From contig NZ_NUGT01000077.1 of NCBI RefSeq assembly GCF_002574545.1, forward strand, positions 133,852 to 197,851: a stretch of DNA of 64,000 nt. The letters run 5' to 3'. The translations under genes and the position numbers were made by a program. The stretch comes from Bacillus sp. AFS055030. GTDB lineage: Bacteria; Bacillota; Bacilli; Bacillales; Bacillaceae_G. The notes beneath the pieces are model-generated. The model had not been told where the DNA came from, made no database searches, and worked only from the letters and a program-made list of their open reading frames with translations. Positions 17,317 to 28,730 of the stretch are shown piece after piece. Positions within the stretch are counted from its first letter, which is position 1. Each line of letters starts with the position of its first letter.

Positions 17317-17815
17317 TTGTGCTTTTTATTTTTAATGTAATTTCTAATACGGTATCAAAATAGATTGTATCGATTTCAAGTTTAAATCGCCGATCATCTT
17401 TAATATAAACTTTGTTTTCGATCGCCCGTCTTAATAATTCACGATTTTGGGAAACACTTTTTATATCTTGAGTAAGTAGGTTACTTAGGTCATTCTTTAC
17501 ATCACTAATAAGTTGATGATTCGTATATACATTTATATTGTATTGTTTGTAATTTAAGATTGTCACTTTGATTTCTTGAACGGTTAAATTTCGTTTCTTT
17601 TCCTTGTTCATTCGCTCCATATTTTCAAAAAATATATTTTTATCTCTTAAATATTCTTTATTGAGCATTTTCAATTCAGTTATTTGTTTTACTTGTTCTT
17701 CTTCTGTCACTCCATAAAAATAAATAAAGACAAGCCAGCTAATGATAAACCCGAAAAAAATGCCTACAAAAAATTTTGCCCAAGAGTGTGAGAGTTGTTC
17801 TGGAGGAGCTTTCAT
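17312..17815 (-). CDS. ytrI: sporulation membrane protein YtrI
   Basis: A 167-residue protein with one N-terminal membrane helix (FFVGIFFGFIISWLVFIYFYG), then a long charged coiled-coil and a small folded C-terminal domain. It matches YtrI, a mother-cell sporulation protein, by topology and by pairing with ytrH. ATG 17813-17815 overlaps the ytrH stop (TAATG), so translation is coupled; AGGAGA lies 9 bases upstream. The longer open frame to 17839 would lie inside ytrH. Confidence 0.85.
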   Translation of the reverse strand: MKAPPEQLSHSWAKFFVGIFFGFIISWLVFIYFYGVTEEEQVKQITELKMLNKEYLRDKNIFFENMERMNKEKKRNLTVQEIKVTILNYKQYNINVYTNHQLISDVKNDLSNLLTQDIKSVSQNRELLRRAIENKVYIKDDRRFKLEIDTIYFDTVLEITLKIKSTK

Positions 17816-18150
17816 TATACATGTTCTCCTGTAAACCATTGGATAATGATTGTACCTGTATGTGTTCCACCCATGGCGGCTATAATCATGATAATTTGCT
17901 TAATGAATTCGATTGTTTCTCCTTCAAATAATCCTTTTTCAAAACTATAAAATGTATCAAATGTTCCACCTATCGCCCCAACAATTGCCCAAATTCGTAG
18001 TTTCATTGATAAATCATACATGCTGCTAAGTGGTGGCTGTCCAATGACATAGTAACCAATTGAACCAATGATCGATCCACCTATTATAATTCCTAGTGAA
18101 ATAAAATACATTGAAATTAATGCTGGTATGAATGGCAACTTAAGCTCCAA
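17815..18150 (-). CDS. ytrH: sporulation protein YtrH
   Basis: A 111-residue membrane protein with three to four hydrophobic helices (PALISMYFISLGIIIGGSIIG; LRIWAIVGAIGGTF; FIKQIIMIIAAMGGTHTGTIII). It matches YtrH, made in the mother cell under sigma-E in B. subtilis. TTG at 18148-18150 is used, with GTGAGG five bases before. First gene of the ytrHI operon, divergent from dnaE. No clear sigma-E promoter could be read. Confidence 0.88.
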   Translation of the reverse strand: MELKLPFIPALISMYFISLGIIIGGSIIGSIGYYVIGQPPLSSMYDLSMKLRIWAIVGAIGGTFDTFYSFEKGLFEGETIEFIKQIIMIIAAMGGTHTGTIIIQWFTGEHV

Positions 18151-18246
18151 TTGTCCTCACTCCTTCAATTAATATATATGGACAAATTGTTACGTGTATG
18201 ATGAGTATTAAAGTAAGTTTAAAATAAATGATTTGTTTTCTTTTTT

Positions 18247-18288
18247 ACGAACAAAAATAGAATGTAAGTTCGTGTTTTGTGATAGAAT
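18247..18288 (+). promoter_or_regulatory. dnaE promoter with an upstream dyad
   Basis: Extended -10 TGA-TAGAAT (18280-18288). Just upstream is an inverted repeat ACGAAC (18247-18252) and GTTCGT (18268-18273), 15-nt spacer, covering the -35 region. Confidence 0.4.
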
Positions 18289-18323
18289 AGATTATATTAA
18301 AAAGATGGTAAGGAGGAATGTAG

Positions 18324-21300
18324 ATGAGTTTTGTTCATTTGCAAGTTCAAAGTTCTTATAGTTTATTGCAAAGTGCATGTAAAATAGATGAATTAATTAA
18401 TGCTGCTGTTAGAGAAGGACATCCTGCGCTTGCTATTGCAGATGAAAATGTCATGTACGGGGTAATTCCTTTTTATCATGCGTGTAAAAAAGCGGGGATT
18501 AAGCCAATTGTTGGGGTGAAAATCTCAATTTTAATGGATGAACAGCAGTCTTATCCGATGATTTTATTAGCAAAAGATTTGACAGGTTATCAAAACCTTC
18601 TAAAACTTACAAGTATTATAGGGACGAAATCACCAGAAGGAATTCCTAAAAAGTGGTTATCGGCATATAGTACCGGTGTGATTGCAATTACACCAGGAAT
18701 CGAGGGAGAAATTGAAAACTTACTATTAAATGGAGAAATCGAAAGAGCTATTGTTCATGTAAAAGAATACCAAACAATTTTCGATCACTTTTTTGTCAGT
18801 ATTCAAGATCACGGTTTACCTGAAGATCGTTTGTTATATCCATTAATTAAACAAGTACAAAAAGAAACAAACATCGGTTTAGTTGTTACAAATGACGTTC
18901 GATATATTGAAAAAGAGGATGCACTTATACAAGATGCATTATTTTCAGTTAAAAATGGTACTAAGTTATCAGATGAATCAAGACCAAGATTACTTTCTAA
19001 CGAATATTATTATAAATCAAAAAACGAATTAGTGAAGCTGTTCTCTGATGAAGAAGAAGCATTTCAAAACACGATCCATATTTCAGATATTTGTAATGTA
19101 ACGATACCTTTTCATCAGCCGTTATTGCCTAAGTATCCAGTACCTGATGGATATTCTACATTGGAATATTTAAAAATGGTTTGCGAAAATGGCATGATAG
19201 AGCGGTATGGGGATATTAGTGATGAACTTAAACAAAGATTAGAATTTGAGTTAAATACAATCGATAAGATGGGATTTAATGATTACTTCCTCATTGTTTG
19301 GGACTTTATTAAATATGCACATGAAAAAGGGATATTTGTTGGACCAGGACGTGGTTCCGCCGCGGGATCTTTAGTGGCATACGTATTAAAAATTACAAAT
19401 GTAGACCCAATCCATTATCATTTACTATTTGAACGATTTTTAAATGAAGAAAGAATTACAATGCCAGATATTGATATTGACTTTCCTGATCATCGACGAG
19501 ATGAAATGATTGATTATGTAGCTGCAAAATATGGTGATGTACATGTTGCACAAATTATTACATTCGGAACATTAGGAGCAAAAGCAGCCATTCGAGATAT
19601 TGCAAGAGTAATGGGGCTAACACCAACAGAAATAGATCGTTATTCGAAGCTCATTCCTTCATCTCTCGGAATTTCATTAAAAGATGTCTATGAGCAATCA
19701 AAAGCATTTAAAAGTCACGTAGAACATTCTGGTATTCATAAACGGATATTTGAAGTAGCTTGCCAAGTTGAAGGTTTTCCTCGTCATACAAGTATTCATG
19801 CGGCAGGTGTTATTATTTCTGAACTTCCGTTAACAAATGTTGTCCCCTTACAAGAGGGGAATCATGGAGTGTTTTTAACACAATATCCTGCAGAAATACT
19901 TGAAGAGCTTGGTTTAGTAAAGATGGACTTCCTTGGCCTACGTAACTTAAGCTTATTGGAAGAGGTCTGTCGATTAATTTATGAATCAAAAGGCGAAGTA
20001 ATTCGTTTAGAAGAAATTCCGTTACAAGATTCAAAAACATTTGAAATTCTTAGTAAAGGTGATACTTCAGGTGTATTTCAACTAGAATCATCAGGGATGA
20101 GAAGAGTACTACAGCAACTACAACCGAATCAGTTTGAAGATATAGTTGCTGTAAACGCGTTATATCGTCCAGGTCCAATGGAGCAAATCCCTAAATTTAT
20201 TCAATATAAACATGGATTGGAGAAAGTTACCTATCCGCATCCAGTTTTAGAAAAAATATTAAAACCAACATATGGCGTAATTATTTATCAAGAGCAAATC
20301 ATGCAAATTGCTTCAACTCTTTCAGGGTTTACCTTAAGTGAAGCAGATTTACTTCGTAGAGCAGTAAGTAAAAAGAAGAAGGAAGTTTTAGACAAAGAAA
20401 GAATTCATTTTGTAGAAGGCGCACTTGCTAAAGGTTATGATGAACAAGTTGCAAATGAAGTATACGATTTAATTGTTCAATTTGCTAACTATGGATTTAA
20501 TAGAAGTCATGCTGTTGCGTATAGTATGATTGCGTATCAGCTAGCATATTTAAAAGCAAATTTTCCTCTAGAATTTTATGCAGCACTGCTATCGAGTTTT
20601 ATAGGAAGTGAAGAGAAAGTATCGAATTATATTGGTGAAGCAAAATTGAAAGGGATCCCAATCTATCCACCTTCAATAAATAAAAGCCAATATGCTTTTG
20701 TAGTTGAAGGAAATGGCATTCGATATAGTCTATTAGCAATTAAAAATATTGGAATGGCGACTGTAAGAGAAATTCTACAAAAACGGCCATATAAAGATTT
20801 TTTTGAAGTGTGTATTAAAATTTCACCAAAAGCATTAAACCGAAAAAGTATAGAGAATTTAATTTTTTCGGGATGCTTTGATGAGTTTGAGCTTGACCGT
20901 GCGACACTATTAGCAAATATTGATATGATCTTTGATTATGTGGATATAGTAAGACCTGAAAATGAGGATCAATTTGATTTATTTCTTGATGAAGAATTTG
21001 TGCCTAAACCAGAAATTATTAAAGTGGATCCAATGAAAATTTCAATTAAGCTTGAATTAGAAAAACAGGCTTTAGGTACTTATTTATCAGGTCATCCAGT
21101 TAGTCAATATGAGAAGCTGCTTAAAGAAAGTGATGCCGGGACTATTTCATCAATTATGATGAAGAAAGATACAGAACATCTATTGTTTGTCTATATTAAG
21201 GATTTAAGGGTTACAAAAACAAAAAAACAACAACATATGGCTTTTTTACAAGTTGAAGATTTAAGTACTTCAATCGATGCGGTCGTGTTTCCGACTACTT

Positions 21301-21668
21301 TTGAAAAATACCGTCATAAATTAAAAGAAAAAGAAGTAGTCGTAGTAAAAGCAAAAGTTGATGAACGGGATGAAAGAAAACAATTAATTATAAATGAAGT
21401 TCTAACAATTGAAGAAATGGAAGAAATAAATGACCAAAAGAAGTATACTTTATTTATTAAAATAACGGGACATACTAATAAAAATATTTCATATACAATT
21501 CAGCAAACGATTTCTAAGTTTAAAGGGTATGCAAAAGTTGTGCTTTATTATGAGGAAGATAAAAAAGCTGTTCAATTATCTGAACATTATTATGTAAATC
21601 CTACTGTAAATTGTCTTGCAATGTTAAGAAAAATTGTAGGAGATGCAAATGTTGTATTAAAGAAATAG
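18324..21668 (+). CDS. dnaE: DNA polymerase III alpha subunit DnaE
   Basis: A 1114-residue C-family replicative polymerase; in Firmicutes DnaE extends RNA primers before handing over to PolC. The N-terminal PHP domain runs from residue 1 (FVHLQVQSSYSLLQSACKI) to about 280. The polymerase active site includes GPGRGSAAGSLVAY and the PDIDIDFPDHRR aspartates. FQLESSGMR and FNRSHAVAYS are also present, and the C-terminal OB-fold (LEKQALGTYLSGHPV onward) is intact. The PHP histidines are partly altered, as usual in this group. ATG 18324 follows TAAGGAGGAA. Confidence 0.98.
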   Translation: MSFVHLQVQSSYSLLQSACKIDELINAAVREGHPALAIADENVMYGVIPFYHACKKAGIKPIVGVKISILMDEQQSYPMILLAKDLTGYQNLLKLTSIIGTKSPEGIPKKWLSAYSTGVIAITPGIEGEIENLLLNGEIERAIVHVKEYQTIFDHFFVSIQDHGLPEDRLLYPLIKQVQKETNIGLVVTNDVRYIEKEDALIQDALFSVKNGTKLSDESRPRLLSNEYYYKSKNELVKLFSDEEEAFQNTIHISDICNVTIPFHQPLLPKYPVPDGYSTLEYLKMVCENGMIERYGDISDELKQRLEFELNTIDKMGFNDYFLIVWDFIKYAHEKGIFVGPGRGSAAGSLVAYVLKITNVDPIHYHLLFERFLNEERITMPDIDIDFPDHRRDEMIDYVAAKYGDVHVAQIITFGTLGAKAAIRDIARVMGLTPTEIDRYSKLIPSSLGISLKDVYEQSKAFKSHVEHSGIHKRIFEVACQVEGFPRHTSIHAAGVIISELPLTNVVPLQEGNHGVFLTQYPAEILEELGLVKMDFLGLRNLSLLEEVCRLIYESKGEVIRLEEIPLQDSKTFEILSKGDTSGVFQLESSGMRRVLQQLQPNQFEDIVAVNALYRPGPMEQIPKFIQYKHGLEKVTYPHPVLEKILKPTYGVIIYQEQIMQIASTLSGFTLSEADLLRRAVSKKKKEVLDKERIHFVEGALAKGYDEQVANEVYDLIVQFANYGFNRSHAVAYSMIAYQLAYLKANFPLEFYAALLSSFIGSEEKVSNYIGEAKLKGIPIYPPSINKSQYAFVVEGNGIRYSLLAIKNIGMATVREILQKRPYKDFFEVCIKISPKALNRKSIENLIFSGCFDEFELDRATLLANIDMIFDYVDIVRPENEDQFDLFLDEEFVPKPEIIKVDPMKISIKLELEKQALGTYLSGHPVSQYEKLLKESDAGTISSIMMKKDTEHLLFVYIKDLRVTKTKKQQHMAFLQVEDLSTSIDAVVFPTTFEKYRHKLKEKEVVVVKAKVDERDERKQLIINEVLTIEEMEEINDQKKYTLFIKITGHTNKNISYTIQQTISKFKGYAKVVLYYEEDKKAVQLSEHYYVNPTVNCLAMLRKIVGDANVVLKK

Positions 21669-21805
21669 ACATTCTTCTCTAAACTATTTATTATTAACGT
21701 ACATGTGATATCATACAAAAAGAAAATTTCCTTTTTTAAAAAGAAAATCACTAAGAAATAAACAGTTGAAAAGTCAACTCGTCATCATTAGGGAGAGTGA
21801 ATAGT

Positions 21806-23038
21806 TTGTCATTATTAAGTGAAGAAGCATTACATATGCATAGAGTACATCAAGGTAAATTAGAAACAGTTTCTAAGGTGCCGGTTACAAATGCGAAAGA
21901 ATTAAGTTTAGCGTACTCACCAGGCGTTGCCGAGCCGTGTAAAGAAATTTACGAAGAAAAAACTAGAGTATATGAATACACAATGAAAGGTAATATGGTT
22001 GGTGTAGTTTCGGATGGATCTGCAGTTCTTGGACTTGGTAATATTGGACCAGAGGCCGCTTTACCTGTAATGGAAGGTAAAGCTGCGTTATTTAAAAGCT
22101 TTGCTGGTGTTGATGCATTTCCTATCTGCTTAAATACGCAAGATGTAGAGCAAATCATTCAAACAGTAAAATTGTTAGAACCTACATTTGGTGGAATAAA
22201 TTTAGAGGATATTGCAGCTCCGAACTGCTTTATTATAGAAGAGCGCTTAAAGCGCGAAACCAATATTCCAATCTTCCACGATGATCAACATGGAACAGCT
22301 ATCGTTACACTTGCAGGTTTAGTAAATGCTTTAAAAATCGTGAATAAAAATATGGCTGATATTAAAGTAGTTTTAAATGGTGCAGGAGCAGCTGGTATTG
22401 CTATATTAAAATTATTATATCGTTTCGGTGTTCGCCAAATTATTATGTGTGATACAAAAGGCGCGATTTACGAAGGCCGTCCAGTTGGTATGAATAGCGT
22501 CAAAAATGAAGTTGCAAAATACACTAATAAAGATAAAATACAAGGTAGCCTTAAAGAAGTACTTGAAGGGGCAGATGTATTTATTGGGGTTTCTGTAAAA
22601 GGAGCAGTAACGCAAGAAATGGTTCGTTCAATGAACGAAAATCCTATTATTTTTGCTATGGCTAATCCTGATCCAGAAATTATGCCAGAAGATGCAAAAG
22701 AAGCTGGTGCTTTAGTAATTGGTACTGGTCGAAGTGATTATCCTAACCAAGTAAATAACGTTCTTGCGTTCCCTGGTATTTTCCGTGGCGCATTAGATGT
22801 TCGTGCTACACATATTAATGAAGAGATGAAAATTGCGGCAGTAAATGCAATTGCAAGCTTAGTAAGTGAAGCAGATTTATCTCCAGATTTTATTATTCCA
22901 GCACCATTTGATCCGCGAGTGGCACCTAAAGTAGCTGCTAGTGTGGCAAAAGCTGCGATGGAAACTGGAGTTGCAAGACTAAATGTTGATCCGAAAGAAA
23001 TCGAAGAAAAAACAAAAAAACTAGCTTTAATTAAATAG
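21806..23038 (+). CDS. ytsJ: NAD(P)-dependent malic enzyme (YtsJ type)
   Basis: A 410-residue malic enzyme converting malate to pyruvate and CO2; sequence and length match B. subtilis YtsJ, the NADP-using housekeeping form. Motifs: VTNAKELSLAYSPGVAEPC, FHDDQHGTAIV, GAGAAGIAILKLL (dinucleotide), GRSDYPNQVNNVLAFPG and GALDVRATHINEEM. TTG 21806 fits the GGGAGAGTGA ribosome binding site and the family N-terminus (MSLLSEEAL); GTG 21797 lies within that site. It sits between dnaE and accD as in B. subtilis. Confidence 0.93.
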   Translation: MSLLSEEALHMHRVHQGKLETVSKVPVTNAKELSLAYSPGVAEPCKEIYEEKTRVYEYTMKGNMVGVVSDGSAVLGLGNIGPEAALPVMEGKAALFKSFAGVDAFPICLNTQDVEQIIQTVKLLEPTFGGINLEDIAAPNCFIIEERLKRETNIPIFHDDQHGTAIVTLAGLVNALKIVNKNMADIKVVLNGAGAAGIAILKLLYRFGVRQIIMCDTKGAIYEGRPVGMNSVKNEVAKYTNKDKIQGSLKEVLEGADVFIGVSVKGAVTQEMVRSMNENPIIFAMANPDPEIMPEDAKEAGALVIGTGRSDYPNQVNNVLAFPGIFRGALDVRATHINEEMKIAAVNAIASLVSEADLSPDFIIPAPFDPRVAPKVAASVAKAAMETGVARLNVDPKEIEEKTKKLALIK

Positions 23039-23063
23039 TTTTAATACCAGATATTAATATTTA

Positions 23064-23116
23064 TGGGGATAGTATTACAATACTAAAATTAAGTAGTGTA
23101 GTACTATCCTTTTTTA
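23064..23116 (+). terminator. terminator after malic enzyme gene
   Basis: GGATAGTATTACAATACT pairs imperfectly with AGTGTAGTACTATCC, followed by TTTTTT at 23110-23115. The remaining gap to 23348 holds the accD promoter and a dyad. Confidence 0.7.
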
Positions 23117-23277
23117 TCTGATATAATACTTAGATGTGGTAAAAATCCGCAGAGGTTATTGGAAAATAAAGGGATTTCATAAAAAATGAATAAATTAATA
23201 CTTTAAGATTTTCTACAAATTTCATGCTCAATGAATGGTTGAAATGACGAAATTTAGCTGAATTTTATCGACAAATG

Positions 23278-23328
23278 TTAACAAAAAGTGTATAACATTT
23301 ATAGTATCCTATTAGTATTTAGTACTAA
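23278..23328 (+). promoter_or_regulatory. accDA promoter with FapR-like operator
   Basis: TTAACA (23278-23283), 16-bp spacer, TATAGT (23300-23305). The dyad TTAGTA-TTTAG-TACTAA (23312-23328) lies on the expected start of transcription. TTAGTA/TACTAA half-sites at this spacing are the mark of FapR, the malonyl-CoA-sensing lipid repressor. Confidence 0.55.
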
Positions 23329-23348
23329 AAAAGTTAGGAGGAATTAGG

Positions 23349-24209
23349 TTGCAAATAAAAGACTTATTTTCCAAAAAGAAAAAATATGCATCTATACCTT
23401 CAGAAGTAATGAGACAAGATTTACCTGACGGTGTTATGACAAAATGTCCTAAATGTAAAAAAATTAGTATTACAAAAGAATTAATAAAAAACCTAAAAGT
23501 TTGTAATAGTTGTGGATATCACCATCAAATGACAGCATTCGAAAGAATCGAAAGCTTAATTGATGAAAATACTTTTGAAGAATTTGATCAAAACATGGTT
23601 TCTGCGAATCCCCTACACTTCCCTGATTACATAGAGAAGCTTGAAGGTGATCGTAAAAAAACAGAGCTTAACGAGGCGATTGTTACAGGAAAAGGAAAAA
23701 TCGACGGAATTCCTGTTGTAATTGCAGTTATGGATGCAAGATTCCGAATGGGAAGCATGGGATCTGTTGTTGGAGAGAAAATAACTCGTGCAGTTGAGCG
23801 AGCTTCATCTGACGGTTTACCATTTATTATTTTTACTGCATCTGGCGGAGCACGTATGCAAGAAGGTATTTTAAGTTTAATGCAAATGGCAAAAACTAGT
23901 GCTGCACTTAAAATGCATAGCGAGCTAGGTTATTTAGCAATTTCAATTATGACAAATCCAACTACGGGTGGAGTATCTGCTAGTTTTGCGTCTTTAGGCG
24001 ATTTTAACTTTGCTGAGCCTGGTGCATTAATTGGTTTTGCTGGTAGACGTATTATCGAACAAACGATCCGTGAAGAATTACCTGAAGACTTCCAAACTGC
24101 TGAATTCCTTCTGAATCATGGTCAGCTTGACGCAGTCATTTCGCGATTAGAATTACGTTCAAAATTATTTACAATTCTTAACTTACATCAAGGGGGTGTC
24201 TTGCAATAG
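23349..24209 (+). CDS. accD: acetyl-CoA carboxylase carboxyltransferase subunit beta
   Basis: A 286-residue beta subunit of the carboxyltransferase that, with AccA, moves CO2 from carboxybiotin to acetyl-CoA to give malonyl-CoA. The N-terminal zinc ribbon is C-x2-C-x15-C-x2-C (CPKC ... CNSC). The crotonase-fold core has [22 protein letters not shown] and [14 protein letters not shown] 23349 follows AGGAGGAATTAGG. Its stop overlaps the accA start by one base, so the pair is translationally coupled. Confidence 0.97.
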   Translation: MQIKDLFSKKKKYASIPSEVMRQDLPDGVMTKCPKCKKISITKELIKNLKVCNSCGYHHQMTAFERIESLIDENTFEEFDQNMVSANPLHFPDYIEKLEGDRKKTELNEAIVTGKGKIDGIPVVIAVMDARFRMGSMGSVVGEKITRAVERASSDGLPFIIFTASGGARMQEGILSLMQMAKTSAALKMHSELGYLAISIMTNPTTGGVSASFASLGDFNFAEPGALIGFAGRRIIEQTIREELPEDFQTAEFLLNHGQLDAVISRLELRSKLFTILNLHQGGVLQ

Positions 24210-25165
24210 TGGTTATGCTAGAATTCGAAAAACCGATTCATGAACTAAAGACGAAAATTGACGAACTAAAGGTTTATACAAGTCAACATGATGTTGATTT
24301 TACTGAAGAAATCAGACGTTTAGAAGAACGTTTAAAAACCTTAGAAAATGAAATTTACGGAAATATGGGAGTTTGGGATCGAGTACAAGTTGCTAGACAT
24401 CCAGAACGACCAACTACTTTAGATTATGTTAATAGATTATTTACGGATTTCTTTGAGTGTCATGGTGATCGATTATTTGGAGACGATGCTGCAATCGTAT
24501 CAGGTATCGCATCTTACCGTGGATTACCAGTTACGATCGTAGGACATCAACGTGGTAAAGATACAAAAGAAAATATTAGACGTAATTTCGGTATGCCACA
24601 TCCAGAAGGTTACCGAAAAGCACTTCGTTTAATGAAGCAAGCTGAGAAATTTAACAGACCGATTATTGCGTTTATTGATACAAAAGGCGCATATCCTGGT
24701 AAAGCAGCCGAAGAGCGTGGACAAAGCGAAGCAATTGCTCGAAATATTTTTGAAATGGCAGGCTTAAAAGTGCCTACTATTTGTATTGTAATTGGTGAAG
24801 GTGGTAGTGGTGGAGCGTTAGCATTAGGAATTGGTAATAAGTTACTGATGCTAGAAAACTCAACTTACTCTGTTATTTCTCCAGAAGGTGCAGCAGCATT
24901 ATTATGGAAAGATTCTTCACAAGCACGTAGAGCTGCTGAAACTATGAAAATTACAGCTCCAGACTTATTAGAATTAGGTGTAGTTGACCAAATTATACCT
25001 GAGGTAAAAGGTGGAGCACAAAATGATGTTGAACAACAGGCTAAATATATCGACAAGTACTTATACGAAACATTAAAGTCATTGTTATCTATGGATAAAG
25101 AAGAGCTGGTTCAACAACGATATGAAAAACACGCAAAGTTAGGGAAAATTTCTTTTAATCATTAA
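24209..25165 (+). CDS. accA: acetyl-CoA carboxylase carboxyltransferase subunit alpha
   Basis: A 318-residue alpha subunit of the carboxyltransferase. Motifs: [14 protein letters not shown] at the N-terminus, [38 protein letters not shown] and [14 protein letters not shown] (CoA-binding region). GTG 24209 (TAGTG overlap with accD) is 11 bases after GGGGGTG; ATG 24215 is the alternative and would shorten it by two residues. Operon with accD under the same FapR-like control. Confidence 0.96.
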   Translation: MVMLEFEKPIHELKTKIDELKVYTSQHDVDFTEEIRRLEERLKTLENEIYGNMGVWDRVQVARHPERPTTLDYVNRLFTDFFECHGDRLFGDDAAIVSGIASYRGLPVTIVGHQRGKDTKENIRRNFGMPHPEGYRKALRLMKQAEKFNRPIIAFIDTKGAYPGKAAEERGQSEAIARNIFEMAGLKVPTICIVIGEGGSGGALALGIGNKLLMLENSTYSVISPEGAAALLWKDSSQARRAAETMKITAPDLLELGVVDQIIPEVKGGAQNDVEQQAKYIDKYLYETLKSLLSMDKEELVQQRYEKHAKLGKISFNH

Positions 25166-25181
25166 TATTTAGTTTAACTTC

Positions 25182-25230
25182 TAGAGTGTGTGAAACAATA
25201 TGTTAGCATGCTCTTTTTGTATTTTTTTAA
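25182..25230 (+). terminator. terminator after accA
   Basis: AGAGTGTG pairs with CATGCTCT (two G-U pairs) followed by a T-rich tract with a second T-run. Confidence 0.6.
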
Positions 25231-25342
25231 AAAAATTAGTAAAAAATAGCAATATGCATAAAGAGTGTCGTCATACTTTTTACAAGGTATCATTGATTAA
25301 AAAAAGTTTATGAAAAAGTTCACATTATTTCTATTGTTTAAA

Positions 25343-25383
25343 TATGCATTACATGGTACTTTATTTAAATGAATAAATGCATA
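25343..25383 (+). promoter_or_regulatory. inverted repeat upstream of pfkA
   Basis: TATGCATT (25343-25350) and AATGCATA (25376-25383) flank an A+T-rich centre, about 35-75 bases before the pfkA start. A third TATGCAT lies near 25254. Possible operator; regulator unknown. Confidence 0.35.
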
Positions 25384-25404
25384 ATGTTAATGTAAAATCA
25401 TTGA

Positions 25405-26376
<972 letters not shown>

Positions 26377-26455
26377 TTAGATAGATTTAATTGAGCAATC
26401 GATTTCATAAATTTCTTAATAGTTTATAGTTTTGTATAAATTTGGAGGGTAAAAA

Positions 26456-28210
26456 ATGCGTAAAACAAAAATAGTTTGTACGATTGGTCCTGCTAGTGAA
26501 TCGGTAGAAAAATTAGTAGAGTTAATTAATGCAGGAATGAACGTAGCACGTTTAAACTTCTCGCATGGTTCTCATGAAGAGCATGCTGCAAGAATTAAAA
26601 GTATCCGCGAGGCTTCTGAAAAAACTGGTAAAACTGTAGCGATTCTTTTAGATACAAAAGGACCTGAAATTCGTACTTTAGATTTCGAAGGTGGCCAAGC
26701 AGAGTTAAAAACTGGAAATGAAGTTATTATTACTACTGAACCAGTAGTTGGTACAGCAGAAAAATTTGCAGTATCTTACGAAGGATTAATTGATGATGTA
26801 CATGTTGGTTCAAAAATTTTAATCGATGATGGATTGATTGGTTTAGAAGTAATCGGTATTGAAGGAAATGATATTCGTACTAAAGTGTTAAACAGCGGTT
26901 TTGTAAAAAATAAAAAAGGTGTAAACGTACCAAATGTACGTGTAAATCTACCTGGTATTACAGAAAAAGATATAAGCGATATCGAATTTGGTATTGAGCA
27001 AAATGTTGATTTTATTGCTGCATCTTTCGTTCGTAAAGCATCTGATGTATTAGAAATTCGTGAACTATTAGGTAAACATCGTGCGGATTATATTCAAATT
27101 ATACCGAAAATCGAAAACCAAGAAGGGATCGATAATATCGATGAAATTCTTGAAGTTTCAGATGGTTTAATGGTTGCACGTGGTGACATGGGCGTAGAAA
27201 TTCCACCAGAAGAGGTACCAATCGTTCAAAAACAATTAATTAAAAAATGTAATAATGTAGGTAAGCCGGTAATTACAGCTACTCAAATGCTAGATTCTAT
27301 GCAACGTAATCCTAGACCAACACGAGCAGAGGCAAGTGACGTTGCAAATGCCATTCTTGATGGTACTGATGCAATTATGTTATCAGGAGAAACAGCTGCA
27401 GGTTCATATCCAATCGAATCAGTTTCAATGATGAATTCAATTGCGCTTCGAATTGAAAAAAGCTTACAATACGAAGAATTATTTAAAAAACGTCAAAGAG
27501 AAAATAAAGGAACAATTACTGATGCAATTGGTCAATCGGTTGCAGCAACAGCTTTAAACTTAAAAGTTTCTGCAATTATTGCTCCTACAGAGAGTGGACA
27601 TACTGCGAAAATGATTTCAAAATATCGTCCAAAAGCTCCTATTTTAGCTATTACATCTGATATTCGTATTTGTCGCCGTCTATCTTTAGTTTGGGGAGTT
27701 CAAACTCAATATAGAGAAAGAGCAAACTCAACTGATGAAATGTTACAACATGCTATGGATGCGGCTCAAGAAGCTAAATATGTTTCAAATGGTGATACTG
27801 TCATCATTACGGCTGGATTACCAATTGGTGAAACAGGTATGACGAATATGATGAAAATCCATGTAGTAGGTGACGTGATCGCTCAAGGTCAAGGTATCGG
27901 TCGCAAAACTGCTGCAGGAAAAGTTATCATCGCAAAAACAGGTGAAGAAGCTGTTTCGAAAGTTACACCAGGTAGTATTCTTGTAACAAATAGTACAGAT
28001 AGAGATATGATGCCAGCAATTGAAAGAGCAGCAGCTATTATTACTGAAGAAGGTGGTTTAACTAGCCATGCTGCAGTAGTAGGTGTTAGCTTAGGAATTC
28101 CAGTAATTGTTGGAGTTGAAAATGCGACGAACATCTTAGTAAACGGTCAAGCTGTTACAGTAGATGCTGCTAGAGGAATCGTTAGTACAGGACATAAAAG
28201 TATATTTTAA
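26456..28210 (+). CDS. pyk: pyruvate kinase with C-terminal PEP-utiliser domain
   Basis: A 584-residue pyruvate kinase, making pyruvate and ATP from phosphoenolpyruvate. The catalytic core has [34 protein letters not shown], the [12 protein letters not shown] signature and TATQMLDSM. Residues from about 475 onward form the extra swivelling domain of Bacillus and relatives, with [24 protein letters not shown] 26456 follows TGGAGGG. Co-transcribed with pfkA; a terminator follows. Confidence 0.98.
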   Translation: MRKTKIVCTIGPASESVEKLVELINAGMNVARLNFSHGSHEEHAARIKSIREASEKTGKTVAILLDTKGPEIRTLDFEGGQAELKTGNEVIITTEPVVGTAEKFAVSYEGLIDDVHVGSKILIDDGLIGLEVIGIEGNDIRTKVLNSGFVKNKKGVNVPNVRVNLPGITEKDISDIEFGIEQNVDFIAASFVRKASDVLEIRELLGKHRADYIQIIPKIENQEGIDNIDEILEVSDGLMVARGDMGVEIPPEEVPIVQKQLIKKCNNVGKPVITATQMLDSMQRNPRPTRAEASDVANAILDGTDAIMLSGETAAGSYPIESVSMMNSIALRIEKSLQYEELFKKRQRENKGTITDAIGQSVAATALNLKVSAIIAPTESGHTAKMISKYRPKAPILAITSDIRICRRLSLVWGVQTQYRERANSTDEMLQHAMDAAQEAKYVSNGDTVIITAGLPIGETGMTNMMKIHVVGDVIAQGQGIGRKTAAGKVIIAKTGEEAVSKVTPGSILVTNSTDRDMMPAIERAAAIITEEGGLTSHAAVVGVSLGIPVIVGVENATNILVNGQAVTVDAARGIVSTGHKSIF

Positions 28211-28215
28211 GATAT

Positions 28216-28252
28216 AATAAAGAGAAGGACAATTTTCCTTCTCTTTATTTTT
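28216..28252 (+). terminator. terminator after pyk
   Basis: ATAAAGAGAAGGA pairs with TTCCTTCTCTTTAT across a short loop; TTTTTT follows. Confidence 0.85.
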
Positions 28253-28312
28253 TAAAGACAAATATAAGATTATTAAATGATATTTTAATTCTAAGCAAGA
28301 GGTGAAACTATC

Positions 28313-28708
28313 ATGAAAAAACTTGTTGGTTGGCTAATTTTAATCCCATTAATTGATTTAATCTGTTTAACATTACTTAGTAGAGTAATTGGTTCCTTAT
28401 CAGTATTTCTTTGGCTTATCGGTACGCTTTTGATTGGTATTTATATCATGAGAACCGTTTGGGTTACAGTTAAACAACAAGCCGGAGAACAGCTTCGGGC
28501 AGGCAAAATGCCAGATTTAATCATGATAGAAGGATTATCTTTTTTTCTAATTGGTCTCCTATTTTTTATTCCGGGACCAATTACCGACGTATTGGCAATC
28601 GTGTTGCTAATTAAACCAATTAGAATCAAATTTGTTCAACAACTTATTTATTTTGTAATGAAAAAGCTAAAAGGTAATGTTGTTTGGACGGGATATATAA
28701 AGAAATGA
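28313..28708 (+). CDS. fxsA: FxsA family membrane protein
   Basis: A 131-residue membrane protein of the FxsA family (named for suppression of F exclusion of phage T7 in E. coli). Three hydrophobic helices are visible (LVGWLILIPLIDLICLTLL; VFLWLIGTLLIGIYIM; FFLIGLLFFIPGPITDVLAIVLLI), with the conserved FFIPGPITD motif. ATG 28313 follows AAGAGGTG. It sits between pyk and ytvI as in other Bacillus. Cellular role unknown. Confidence 0.9.
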   Translation: MKKLVGWLILIPLIDLICLTLLSRVIGSLSVFLWLIGTLLIGIYIMRTVWVTVKQQAGEQLRAGKMPDLIMIEGLSFFLIGLLFFIPGPITDVLAIVLLIKPIRIKFVQQLIYFVMKKLKGNVVWTGYIKK

Positions 28709-28730
28709 TTATTGGAAATGCTTTAAAAGA

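Noticed and set aside
18247..18273. LexA box at dnaE
   Set aside because: The half-sites fit but LexA boxes need a 4-nt centre; here the spacer is 15.
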